From contig WGNO01000040.1 in assembly GCA_016124525.1 (NCBI GenBank), positions 1-56,935 of the forward strand: DNA of 56,935 nt, given 5' to 3'. Made by a program: the position numbers and the translations under genes. This document shows, piece after piece, positions 1-8,234 of the stretch (position 1 is its first letter; each line of letters begins with the position of its first letter). The stretch comes from Nostoc sp. RI_552. GTDB taxonomy: Bacteria; Cyanobacteriota; Cyanobacteriia; Cyanobacteriales; Nostocaceae. A model generated the notes under the pieces. That model saw only the letters and a list, made by a program, of their open reading frames with translations, did not search any database and was not told the DNA's origin.

Positions 1-143
1 TCCACTTCCCACAGGTTAATTACTTGGTAATCTTGATAGGCTCTTATCCCTAATATCTCTGATTCGTAACGTTGGGGTATGGTTTGTTTACTGCTTGGGG
101 GGAGGATATTGATTAAAACTGGATATACTCTTAAGTTATAAGG
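1..143 (-). pseudogene. Fragment resembling an Rpn-family (recombination-promoting nuclease/DUF4351-like) protein
   Basis: Read on the minus strand from 143 down to the window edge, one frame is open and gives a peptide containing VLINILPPSSK, RYESEILGIRAYQDY and VINLWEV. These resemble the middle of Rpn/YadD-like putative transposase-nucleases common in cyanobacteria, as I remember them. A TAA at 144-146 lies directly upstream, and the open stretch has no start codon. The usual N-terminal half is therefore missing, and this looks like a 5'-truncated remnant. The rest of the gene, if any, lies left of the window. The assignment is from memory only. Confidence 0.4.
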
Positions 144-512
144 TTACTGATTTTTGTAAAACTTGAACCATGATTCATATACCTTAACTTCATCGTTATG
201 AATGATTTAATTATACTTGATAGAAAATAAATTGTCCCAAGTATCAATTACCAGGGCATCACATCATCTAACCGCAGTTGCAGGAGAGTAAAAGAGGCTT
301 AACCGATGACAAGGCGGTTAAACAGCTTGTTTCATAAGGGATAGAGCCTGAAAACCCCGTTGAAAAAAGAGGCATTTCGGAATATGTGTAAATGTTTATT
401 TGTATTCAATGCAGCTAAATAAAGTATTTTCAGCATCTTCATGAATATACGTAGCTTGTATAATAAATTTCTCAATTAACAATATAAAATAAGTATTTAT
501 ATTGATGTATGC
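144..512. other. Intergenic, no gene seen
   Basis: This is AT-rich sequence with no convincing coding frame. It contains one inverted repeat at 299-321 (TTAACCG, 9-base loop, CGGTTAA) that could form a hairpin. No T-tract follows the hairpin, so it is not a clear terminator. Confidence 0.5.
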
Positions 513-523
513 GGGGGGGGGGG
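513..523 (+). promoter_or_regulatory. Poly-G tract (11 G) upstream of the pilin gene
   Basis: Eleven consecutive G residues lie about 93 bases upstream of the pilin start at 617. A TTGATG (502-507) lies just before the tract, and AT-rich candidates for a -10 box (TAACAT at 531, TACACT at 536) lie just after it. The tract may therefore sit in a promoter spacer or in the 5' leader. Homopolymer tracts of this kind upstream of fimbrial genes are known phase-variation switches in other bacteria. Here that role is only inferred. Confidence 0.4.
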
Positions 524-616
524 TGAATGGTAACATACACTGAGAAACAAATCGTTTACCAAAAGACATATTTTTTTCTCAACCCAATATTTTTTGTAAA
601 CAGGGGAACTTACACC

Positions 617-1129
617 ATGATTCGTCGTTTTGCCTTAGCTTCCGCCATCTTAATCGCTGCCGGTTCTGCCGCTCCTGCAATGGCAAATATAGCAACAAGT
701 GATCTAAGTGTCACAGCTACTGTGACTGCTGGCTGTACTATTTCTACGGATCCAATTAATTTTGGCGATTATGACCCAATTCGTAACCATAGTGTTAGTG
801 CACTAAATGCAACCGGAACGGTGACAACAACTTGTACCACACAAGCTCCAGCAACTATTACTTTAGATCATGGTAGTAATCCTGGGGGAGAGTCTACTGA
901 TTCCACCCCAGCGCGTAGACTTGCTAATGGTCTTGGTAATCATCTTTCTTATCAAATTTACCGAGACAGCGGTCTCGGTACAGTTTGGGGAAATACCGCA
1001 GATACTGGTGTATCAGAGACTGGAAGTGGTACTGCACAAGAAACGACTGTTTACGGTTCTATTAGTGCCGCACAAAATGTTCCTGCTGGTTCATACAGTG
1101 ATACTGTAGAGGCTACAGTCAACTTTTAA
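617..1129 (+). CDS. Spore coat U (SCPU) domain pilin-like protein
   Basis: This is a predicted exported structural subunit of a chaperone-usher surface fibre. I chose the ATG at 617 because a Shine-Dalgarno-like AGGGGA precedes it and a clean signal peptide begins there (MIRRFALASA, cleavage near APAMA-N). A longer frame from 527 would put about 30 odd residues before the signal. The mature part has two cysteines (AGCTIS and TTTCTT), typical of the SCPU disulfide. It also has a PARRLANG segment and a C-terminal QNVPAGSYSDTVEATVNF donor-strand-like end, as SCPU subunits do. The length of 170 aa is normal. The chaperone follows at 1251 and the usher at 2730, which supports the role. Confidence 0.85.
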   Translation: MIRRFALASAILIAAGSAAPAMANIATSDLSVTATVTAGCTISTDPINFGDYDPIRNHSVSALNATGTVTTTCTTQAPATITLDHGSNPGGESTDSTPARRLANGLGNHLSYQIYRDSGLGTVWGNTADTGVSETGSGTAQETTVYGSISAAQNVPAGSYSDTVEATVNF

Positions 1130-1143
1130 TCTAAAAATACTTG

Positions 1144-1174
1144 GATGTCCGAATTCTTGGAGAAGTCGGACATC
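1144..1174 (+). terminator. Stem-loop between pilin and chaperone
   Basis: GATGTCCGA (1144-1152) and TCGGACATC (1166-1174) form a perfect 9-bp stem with a 13-base loop. It is followed by TGTTTCTTG rather than a strong T-run. It could be a weak terminator or a stabilising hairpin at the 3' end of the abundant pilin message, which would lower expression of the chaperone. Confidence 0.5.
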
Positions 1175-1250
1175 TGTTTCTTGAGAGGTTGTTTGAAAAA
1201 CCCTACCCGAACGAAAATTATGGTTTGCATACCATATTATTTATTACTTA

Positions 1251-2033
1251 ATGTTTTACCGTACGTACCAACCAAAACTGCTTTTTTTCCTCAGCCTGGT
1301 ATTTGGCCTATCCCTAAAACCCTCAACAGCTTGGGCAGGTAATTATAGCGTTAATCCCATTAATGTTGTTCTTTCTCCCAGAGTTGCCACTGCTCTGCTG
1401 AAATTGCGTAATCAGGATACCAGTGCTGCCAGTTTTCAATTCAAAGTATTCAAATGGGAACAAAATGCCCAAGGAGAAGACAAACTCACTCCTACTGAAG
1501 ATATTATTCTGTTTCCATCTCTACTTACCGTAGAATCCCAGGGAGAGCGACAAATTAGACTCGGTTCTAAAGTTCCCATTAATACTGTCGAAAAAACTTA
1601 CCGACTAATTGTGCAAGAACTACCCACAAAAACCACTCAACCCACTCAGAATGCAGTCCAAATCTTAACTAATTTAAGTATTCCTATTTTTCTACAACCG
1701 AACCAAATCAACCAGTCAGGAAAAATGGGACAACTAGCAATCAAAAAAGGTAATTTATCTTTTGAGATTAATAATACTGGTAATGTGAATTTTCGGCCAC
1801 AGCAGATAACAGTGCAAGGAGTAAGTGCCACAGGGGAAAAAATTATTGAAACTTCTGTTAATAGTTGGTATATTTTAGCGGGTAATACTAAATCCTACAG
1901 TGTAGAATTACCACCCAAGGAAAAATGTAATGGGGTCAAGAAACTGGTAGTGGAAGTCAAAACCGCAAAAACCACCTTTAAAGAAACCCTAGATACTCCC
2001 CAGGGGGCTTGTGCCGCTGCTTACCCCCATTAG
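1251..2033 (+). CDS. Periplasmic fimbrial chaperone (PapD-like)
   Basis: This protein would bind pilin subunits in the periplasm and pass them to the usher. The N-terminus (MFYRTYQPKLLFFLSLVFG) is a signal peptide with cleavage near STAWA-G. The body is a two-domain immunoglobulin-like chaperone. It shows an N-terminal beta-strand pattern (NVVLSP..ATALLKLRNQ), an FPSLLTVESQGERQIRLG stretch matching the G1/F1 strand region, and YRLIVQEL, which corresponds to the conserved YRL.+.E motif of PapD relatives. The 260 aa length is usual. It lies between two pilin genes and upstream of the usher. I cannot tell which pilin it prefers. Confidence 0.8.
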   Translation: MFYRTYQPKLLFFLSLVFGLSLKPSTAWAGNYSVNPINVVLSPRVATALLKLRNQDTSAASFQFKVFKWEQNAQGEDKLTPTEDIILFPSLLTVESQGERQIRLGSKVPINTVEKTYRLIVQELPTKTTQPTQNAVQILTNLSIPIFLQPNQINQSGKMGQLAIKKGNLSFEINNTGNVNFRPQQITVQGVSATGEKIIETSVNSWYILAGNTKSYSVELPPKEKCNGVKKLVVEVKTAKTTFKETLDTPQGACAAAYPH

Positions 2034-2074
2034 TGCCCCTTACCAAGGGGGAACTGGAGTCTTGTCCTCCAACC

Positions 2075-2100
2075 TAGAGACATTCCATGAAACGTCTCTA
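2075..2100. repeat. Dispersed palindromic repeat
   Basis: TAGAGAC (2075-2081) and GTCTCTA (2094-2100) flank a 12-base centre containing TTCCATGAA. Palindromes of the form TAGAGAC..CAT..GTCTCTA are frequent in Nostoc-type genomes. This one lies between the convergent chaperone and second pilin genes. A second commonly repeated phrase (ATCTGCGTTTATCTGCGG) lies nearby at about 2174-2191. A related copy occurs near 31661. Confidence 0.55.
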
Positions 2101-2210
2101 CAGGGGTTCTAGTAAACGCACATTTAATTTTTAGAGATGTCTAATCATGAAATTCCTGAATTCATCTATTCCTATCTGCGTTTATCTGCGGTTATTTTTT
2201 TTCAAAATCC

Positions 2211-2723
2211 TTACAAAGTCGCCCTCAATTCCACTGTGTCCTGGTAATTTCCCGCAGGCACATTTTGCCCTGCCGGAATCTTAACATGAACATTGACATT
2301 ACTGGCTGAACCCGTACCAGTCAATGACAAACCAGTCTCATTAGTATTCCCCCAAATTATTGTCTTAGATTCATCTTGATATAATTCATACAATAGGAAA
2401 TCTCCCGCACCATCAGTCATGCGGCGCACGGGGTTAGTGTCTGTGGAGACAGAAGTGGGATTTTGTCCTTGTCCCAGGGTAATTTTCCCAGGAGTATTAC
2501 TCGGTAAAGTAATAGCGATTGGTAATGTTACTGTTGCCGGAGTAGAGGGATTAGTTATGTTCTCAACTGGTATTGGCACAGGAGCAGCAGGTGGGGTAAT
2601 TATAATACTAGGAACTACTGAAGCAGAAACATTCAAATTAGCATTTGCGCTACCTGCCATTGCGGGAGCAGTGGAACTAGCCATAAGTAGCAAAACAGTT
2701 AATAAAGAAGGGCGCAATTTCAT
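2211..2723 (-). CDS. Second SCPU-like pilin subunit, cysteine-less
   Basis: This is a predicted exported fimbrial subunit on the strand opposite its neighbours. It has a signal peptide (MKLRPSLLTVLLLMASSTAP, cleavage near AMA-G). Its proline-rich linker (PPAAPVPIPVENI) occupies the place where the first pilin has its cysteines. The end (QNVPAGNYQDTVELRATL) matches the C-terminus of the pilin at 617, and the central PVRRMTDGAGDFLLYELYQD and IIWGNT align with PARRLANG and VWGNT there. Both proteins are 170 aa. No cysteine remains in the mature part, so the usual disulfide is lost. The start codon is only 6 bases from the usher start, and the two genes diverge. Confidence 0.8.
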   Translation of the reverse strand: MKLRPSLLTVLLLMASSTAPAMAGSANANLNVSASVVPSIIITPPAAPVPIPVENITNPSTPATVTLPIAITLPSNTPGKITLGQGQNPTSVSTDTNPVRRMTDGAGDFLLYELYQDESKTIIWGNTNETGLSLTGTGSASNVNVHVKIPAGQNVPAGNYQDTVELRATL

Positions 2724-2729
2724 AGTTTT

Positions 2730-5072
2730 ATGTGTGGTTTTATGCGTGGTTTTGTGCGTGTAAATAATGGATGGTGGTTGCTGTTAGTTTCTGCTTGGAG
2801 TTTTGCAGTGTGTTCTGAGGTTGCTGCACAAGAACAAAATGCTATTTTGGAACTTACCGTTAATCAGGTGGCTAAAGAAGCAATTTTTGTGATTTTACGC
2901 CCCCAGGATATTTTTGTTAGTCTTCCTGATTTAGAAAAAGCCGGGTTAGAAAATTTCGCTGGTGGTCGAGAAACTATTAATAATGAAATTTATGTTTCTC
3001 TGACTTCCTTAGCTCCCCAGTTAAGCTATTTTTTTGATGAAAAAGCCTTAACTCTAAGTATAACAGCCCAACCAGAATTATTAAAGAGTAATTCATTTAA
3101 TTTAGGTCGCCAGTCACCCCAAAATATTACCTATAGTCAAGACACTAGTGTTTTCTTTAATTATGCTTTTAATTTACCTGTTGACGTTGAAAAATTCAAC
3201 CTCAACAATTATACATTTTTTGGAGAGTCAGGATTAAGTATTAATAATAGTTTACTTTATAGCAGTTTTTCCCGCAAAACTGATGGTTCTTGGCTGCGAG
3301 GCTTAACAAATTTCACCTTAGACAATCCCCAAAAAATGACTAAATGGGTAATTGGTGATTCCTTTGTCAGTGCCGGCGATTTAGGGGGAGGAATGTTTAT
3401 GGCTGGTGTGAGTAATTCACGGGATTTTGGACTAAATCCTAATGTCATTCAACAACCAACTTTTAGTTTATCTGGTGTAGCCTTAACACCTTCCAAAGTA
3501 GAGGTTTTTGTGAATGGACAAAGAGTAAATCAAACAGAAGTACCCCCCGGTCGCTTTCAATTTGATAATTTACTCCTACCCTCCGGTAGTGGTTCTACAA
3601 AAGTTGTAATTCGTGATGCTTTGGGTCGAGAACAGGTAATTACTTCACCTTTTTATTTTGCTCCAGGGTTACTAAAACCCGGTTTATCTGACTACAGTTT
3701 TAATTTCGGTTTACAGCGATTTAAACTAGACTCTGATAATTTTAATTATGGTTCTCCGGCTTTTCTCGGTCGCTATCGTCAGGGTATCACCAACTCCCTG
3801 ACCCTGGGCGGGCGTTTGGAAGTTGCTAGTAACCTAATTAGTGGTGGTTCTACTCTAACCACTACCCTACCTTTTGGGGCTTTAGGACTATCCCTAGCCG
3901 CCAGTAGTGAATCAGGAATTACCGGTGCTGCGGCTGCTCTCACTTATAGTTATTCTGGTCGTAATATCGGTTTTGGTGGTTCGGTGCGGCTGTTGAGTGA
4001 CCGATATGCTAATTTAAGTTTGACAGCATTAGATGACAGAGCCAAGTTAGAAAATAATGCTTTTATTTTTGTCTCTCCCACCCGTGATTTGAGCTTAGGT
4101 TCGCAGTATGCATCCTCAGATTTCCGTGACAAAGGACATAGTAACCGCCTAGCTTTCACCAGTAGTTTGCGTCTCAATTCCCGTGCAGATTTATCTATAA
4201 ATCTCAGCCAGTCTAACCAACCTACACAACCAACTACAAATGAACTATTTATCGGTTTCAATTATACTTTAGGTAATGCAAGGGCTAGTATTAATCGGGA
4301 AAATACCAATGGTAAAACTGCAATTAACTCGACCGTATCTGTACAGAAATCTCCACCGGTAGGTAATGGCTTGGGCTACCGTCTTCAGGTTAACCCCAAC
4401 GGGGAAAAAATTCCCGCCAATGGTAGTATCCAGTATCGCGCTCCCTTTGGTGTTTATGAGTTAAACCTCAACCGCAATAATGGTAAAAATAGTGGCTCTG
4501 TTAATATCTCTGGTAGTATTATCGGCATAGGAAATAGTGTTTTTCTTGCCCCTCCTGTCACCCAAAGCTTTGCACTCATAGAAGTTCCAGGGGTGCGGGG
4601 TGTCCGTGGTTACAGTAATAATCAGGAAGTTGGACGCACTGATTCTCGCGGTAATTTAATAATTACTAATCTGCGTCCTTATAATGGAAATAATTTAAAA
4701 ATCCAAGATCAAGATATTCCTTTAAACTACAAAATTGATGCTAATGAAAAAGTAATTACTCCACCTTTTCGAGGTGGGGCGGTTGTGCGTTTTCCTGTGC
4801 AACTAATTCAGAGTATTGTTGGTACCTTGTCGGTAGAAACATCAGGAAAAACTGTAATTCCCTCCTATGGTCAGTTAAATATCACTGTGAATAATCAAAT
4901 TATTAACTCACCTATTGGTAAGGAAGGAGATTTTTATTTAGATAGTATTGCTCCGGGAAAATATGCAGCTAATGTGGACTATGAAGGTGGTATTTGTAAT
5001 TTTGAGCTAACTATTCCCCAGTCTCAGGAACAAATGATTAATTTAGGCAATTTAAAGTGTATCCTTCCTTAA
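2730..5072 (+). CDS. Outer-membrane fimbrial usher (FimD/PapC family)
   Basis: This is the outer-membrane pore that receives chaperone-pilin complexes and assembles the fibre. At 780 aa it is at the short end for the family. An N-terminal signal region (NNGWWLLLVSAWSFAVCSEVAAQ) leads into a domain that would bind the chaperone. The beta-barrel part contains the conserved usher segments WVIGDSFVSAG, FSLSGVA, VEVFVNGQ and PPGRFQFDNL, with DALGREQ in the middle or plug region. A C-terminal immunoglobulin-like part ends in NLGNLKCILP. The start is uncertain: ATG 2730 and ATG 2742 are both in frame, with no clear ribosome site. The stop at 5072 is followed at once by a decayed comM fragment. Confidence 0.85.
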   Translation: MCGFMRGFVRVNNGWWLLLVSAWSFAVCSEVAAQEQNAILELTVNQVAKEAIFVILRPQDIFVSLPDLEKAGLENFAGGRETINNEIYVSLTSLAPQLSYFFDEKALTLSITAQPELLKSNSFNLGRQSPQNITYSQDTSVFFNYAFNLPVDVEKFNLNNYTFFGESGLSINNSLLYSSFSRKTDGSWLRGLTNFTLDNPQKMTKWVIGDSFVSAGDLGGGMFMAGVSNSRDFGLNPNVIQQPTFSLSGVALTPSKVEVFVNGQRVNQTEVPPGRFQFDNLLLPSGSGSTKVVIRDALGREQVITSPFYFAPGLLKPGLSDYSFNFGLQRFKLDSDNFNYGSPAFLGRYRQGITNSLTLGGRLEVASNLISGGSTLTTTLPFGALGLSLAASSESGITGAAAALTYSYSGRNIGFGGSVRLLSDRYANLSLTALDDRAKLENNAFIFVSPTRDLSLGSQYASSDFRDKGHSNRLAFTSSLRLNSRADLSINLSQSNQPTQPTTNELFIGFNYTLGNARASINRENTNGKTAINSTVSVQKSPPVGNGLGYRLQVNPNGEKIPANGSIQYRAPFGVYELNLNRNNGKNSGSVNISGSIIGIGNSVFLAPPVTQSFALIEVPGVRGVRGYSNNQEVGRTDSRGNLIITNLRPYNGNNLKIQDQDIPLNYKIDANEKVITPPFRGGAVVRFPVQLIQSIVGTLSVETSGKTVIPSYGQLNITVNNQIINSPIGKEGDFYLDSIAPGKYAANVDYEGGICNFELTIPQSQEQMINLGNLKCILP

Positions 5073-5074
5073 AG

Positions 5075-5196
5075 GGTGTTTTACCAGATTCGGCGATTCA
5101 AGAGTCATTTGAAAAATGCGGGTTTTGCTTTTTCCCTACGAAAGATTGTAATTAACCTCACTCCCGCAGATTTAAGAAAAGAAGGATCTGCTTTTG
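5075..5196 (+). pseudogene. Remnant of comM/yifB (Mg-chelatase-like AAA ATPase)
   Basis: Two short frames give peptides typical of the N-terminal domain of YifB/ComM. The first (from 5075) reads GVLPDSAIQESFEKCGF. After a frame change near 5125, the second reads FAFSLRKIVINLTPADLRKE and then GSAF, up to 5196. Intact proteins carry VGLPDTAVQES..., then IVVNLAPADLRKEG and D/E-LPIA. The frameshift, the deletion between the two parts, and the missing start and downstream domains mark it as a dead fragment. Homology stops exactly where the first CRISPR repeat begins (5198). ComM in other bacteria is a helicase that aids DNA integration during transformation. Confidence 0.7.
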
Positions 5197-5197
5197 A

Positions 5198-7211
5198 GTT
5201 TCCATTCAATTAATGTCCCCAGGGAGTGGGGACTTTTTCAATCCATAAATCATCTTCAATCACTTTTAGTTTCCATTCAATTAATGTCCCCAGCGATTGG
5301 GGACATTATGGCTGAGTGGTGGGAACAGGGAAAAATAATGTTTCCATTCAATTAATGTCCCCAGCGAGTGGGGACATACCATAGAGGTAAGAAAGACCTC
5401 TGATGGCTATAAAGTTTCCATTCAATTAATGTCCCCAGCGAGTGGGGACGTGAAACCACCATCATCTGGACAATCTAAAAGCAAGCGAGTTTCCATTCAA
5501 TTAATGTCCCCAGCGAGTGGGGACTTAGACCCTACCTCTGCTCTATTCCACATTCAGTGGTTTCCATTCAATTAATGTCCCCAGCGAGTGGGGACTCGTG
5601 AAGTTATAGCCTTTAGGAGGCATTATCATGAAATGTTTCCATTCAATTAACGTCCCCAGCGAGTGGGGACCGCATGAGCTCGTTCATGTTCTACAGCTAT
5701 CAAGAAAGTTTCCATTCAATTAATGTCCCCAGCGAGTGGGGACGAAAATGCAGACACAGATTGAAGCATACTGGGATGAAGATGTTTCCATTCAATTAAT
5801 GTCCCCAGCGAGTGGGGACATTATGATGACCTCATCACAGGTTTATCATCTAAGTTGTTTCCATTCAATTAATGTCCCCAGCGAGTGGGGACTCAAAATT
5901 CACAGTTCCGGATGTACACGAACTTTCCATGTTTCCATTCAATTAATGTCCCCAGCGAGTGGGGACAAAAGCATTTAAAGAAGGGAGATCTGCTGGGGTT
6001 CTACAGTTTCCATTCAATTAATGTCCCCAGCGAGTGGGGACAAGTAGTTCTCCCCCCAAGCCGCCCAGAACCAGAACGTTTCCATTCAATTAATGTCCCC
6101 AGCGAGTGGGGACGCAGGTTCACTATACTCCTATTGCAGAGAAGGAAAGTTTCCATTCAATTAATGTCCCCAGCGAGTGGGGACCTTTTCCTGTGAAGGC
6201 GACGACATTAGGGCAACGGAGGTTTCCATTCAATTAATGTCCCCAGCGAGTGGGGACAAACCTAACCTGTGATAGACCATCCCTGATGTCAAAATGAAGT
6301 TTCCATTCAATTAATGTCCCCAGCGAGTGGGGACGAGATGAGCAGAAGCTCTGGTGTAGACCCACCTCGGTTTCCATTCAATTAATGTCCCCAGCGAGTG
6401 GGGACTTTAAGCTCAAGCTTTAACCCCTCTTCCGCAAAGTTTCCATTCAATTAATGTCCCCAGCGAGTGGGGACGAAACCGTATTGTCCGCATACGGACA
6501 TACAGCGGAAGTTTCCATTCAATTAATGTCCCCAGCGAGTGGGGACTTTTTGAGTTCTGCAGAATCTCTAGAGTTTCTTTGAGTTTCCATTCAATTAATG
6601 TCCCCAGCGAGTGGGGACGACCATATGGGCAATACTCAGCCCTCTTGCAAAACTTGTTTCCATTCAATTAATGTCCCCAGCGAGTGGGGACCAGAAGGTT
6701 GTCCCTCTATAGAGGAATACAACATCTTTGTTTCCATTCAATTAATGTCCCCAGCGAGTGGGGACCTATGGTGCAGACCCACCTCGTATGATGCCCTTTA
6801 CGGGTTTCCATTCAATTAATGTCCCCAGCGAGTGGGGACGTCATCAGTTCTGGTCTTGGGGTATGTCAGCGATGACTAGTTTCCATTCAATTAATGTCCC
6901 CAGCGAGTGGGGACTCCTCCTAAGAGGAAAGAAATGTTCCTTTTCATTAAGGTTTCCATTCAATTAATGTCCCCAGCGAGTGGGGACTAGAGGAGTTCAC
7001 TGTATATGGCAAAAACATTACCGTATAGTTTCCATTCAATTAATGTCCCCAGCGAGTGGGGACATGATGATAGCCTTGCAGATATGGAGTCATGGGGTGA
7101 GGTTTCCATTCAATTAATGTCCCCAGCGAGTGGGGACTAGACATTGAGAAATCTCATCTTCTCAAGAATTATAAAGTTTCCATTCAATTAATGTCCCCAG
7201 CGAGTGGGGAC
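5198..7211 (-). CRISPR. CRISPR array: 28 repeats, 27 spacers, no cas genes in window
   Basis: A 36-base repeat recurs 28 times. On the plus strand it begins GTTTCCATTCAATTAAT and ends in a hairpin, GTCCCC-AGCGAGT-GGGGAC. Spacers run 33-41 bases. Starts include 5198, 5269, 5340, 5414, 5489, 5560, 5635, 6006, 6299, 6511, 6804, 7028, 7102 and 7176. The first two repeats are degenerate (AGGGAGT and AGCGATT in the loop), and the one at 5635 has an ATTAACG variant. Degenerate repeats mark the old end, and the reverse complement ends in ATGGAAAC, the usual form of a cyanobacterial crRNA 5' handle. Both facts place the leader on the right and transcription on the minus strand. Variable spacer length suggests a type III or I-D effector encoded elsewhere. 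Apparent reading frames across the array are artefacts. Confidence 0.98.
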
Positions 7212-7500
7212 TCTTGCATTCTAAACACATACCCTGTGAGAAGTCTAGAGGCACTTTCCGAGGTTCAATAAACTTAACCGCTGAAATGGAGTTTACCATA
7301 GTAATAAAAAACCTGAAATCCTTATACAGCAAGGAACCGAAGTTAAAAACATGAGAATCACTATTTCAGCTATTTTCATTGAACTTCGGTAATAGTTAAC
7401 TGGTGCATCACAACAGTGTTTAGGGGGAAGCGCCATCCCACTATATTCCATCCTTTGTAACGGCATAGCTTGGGGGTGGAGTGAAACCTCATCATAAATA
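7212..7500 (-). promoter_or_regulatory. Probable CRISPR leader
   Basis: This non-coding AT-rich sequence adjoins the last perfect repeat, at the end opposite the degenerate repeats. It includes a CCGAGGTTCAATAAACTTAA stretch near 7258. An interrupted inverted pair, GAACCGAAGTT (7334-7344) and GAACTTCGGTAA (about 7381-7392), brackets about 36 bases. No promoter boxes could be fixed with certainty. The right limit given here is arbitrary. Confidence 0.5.
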
Positions 7501-8234
7501 TTTAGCGCAATGCCGGTGTAAAACTCTTATATTCTTAAAAATCTACTCAAAGATAGATGACAACATTACCTAAATAGTATCACTGAGACCAAATAAATAA
7601 ATGACACATTTATTTTGTTGTGTCCATTTGAGTTTGGTATTATAAATTTCATCTACTTAAACTTTTGCTGTTTCTTCTTATAAGTACGCATACCGTTAAA
7701 TATTCAACTAACCATCAAAAGTAAAACTTACTGACACTCACCCCTAGTGCTACCCCCACTTGGAGTCAAACCAATCAAAACAGCTTCACTTGTTCCTCAA
7801 GTTCCCACCCCGGTTGTATCAAGGAAATCCCCACATCCTTAGAGTTAACACCTGAGCCAGGAAAATACCAGAAAAATAATCTAGAAACATCGAACCACAG
7901 AGGCCCAGAGTACCCTGAGTAAGAGCTAATCATCAGCCATATTAATAGATACTGTGTCTAATGTACTGATTAAGACAGAACTTAATTCCCTTGTCATTGG
8001 AATATGCTTCTTCCATAGGGGTATATAATAACTCAGTTGTTAATCAACGTATTTGTAAATATATCTCCAAAGATAGGTGACAGCAGTCTTTAAAATGTTG
8101 CAGCTTATGAAATCACAACTTAGGGTAAGTATCCAGGGACACCTACACATGGTCATTGTTGTAGTTTTTTCTGAGTAGATATTTTATTTTGGAAATTGTC
8201 ACTAATTTTGCAGTTAGATAATGAGATAAAACCT
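7501..8234. other. Intergenic with a diverged direct repeat, no gene seen
   Basis: No coding frame could be supported. Two copies of an 18-base motif (CAAAGATAGATGACAACA at 7548-7565, and 8068-8085 with two changes) lie 520 bases apart, each in an AT-rich context. The second copy is about 150 bases upstream of the GrpE-like gene and could be part of its control region or a small mobile-element end. A promoter for the 8235-12623 gene pair should lie in the right part. Confidence 0.4.

Noticed and set aside
527..616. N-terminal extension of the first pilin from ATG 527
   Set aside because: It would bury the signal peptide behind 30 residues; ATG 617 has a ribosome site and a clean signal sequence.
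5144..6005. Possible match between the comM remnant and the spacer at 5967-6005
   Set aside because: Both contain an ATTTAA...GATCTGC phrase, but alignment needs gaps and the encoded peptides differ, so it is probably chance.
5736..6967. Several open frames across the CRISPR array on both strands
   Set aside because: They arise from the repeated 36-base unit being open in some frames; the peptides just repeat FHSINVPSEWG, VSIQLMSPASGD or PHSLGTLIEWK.
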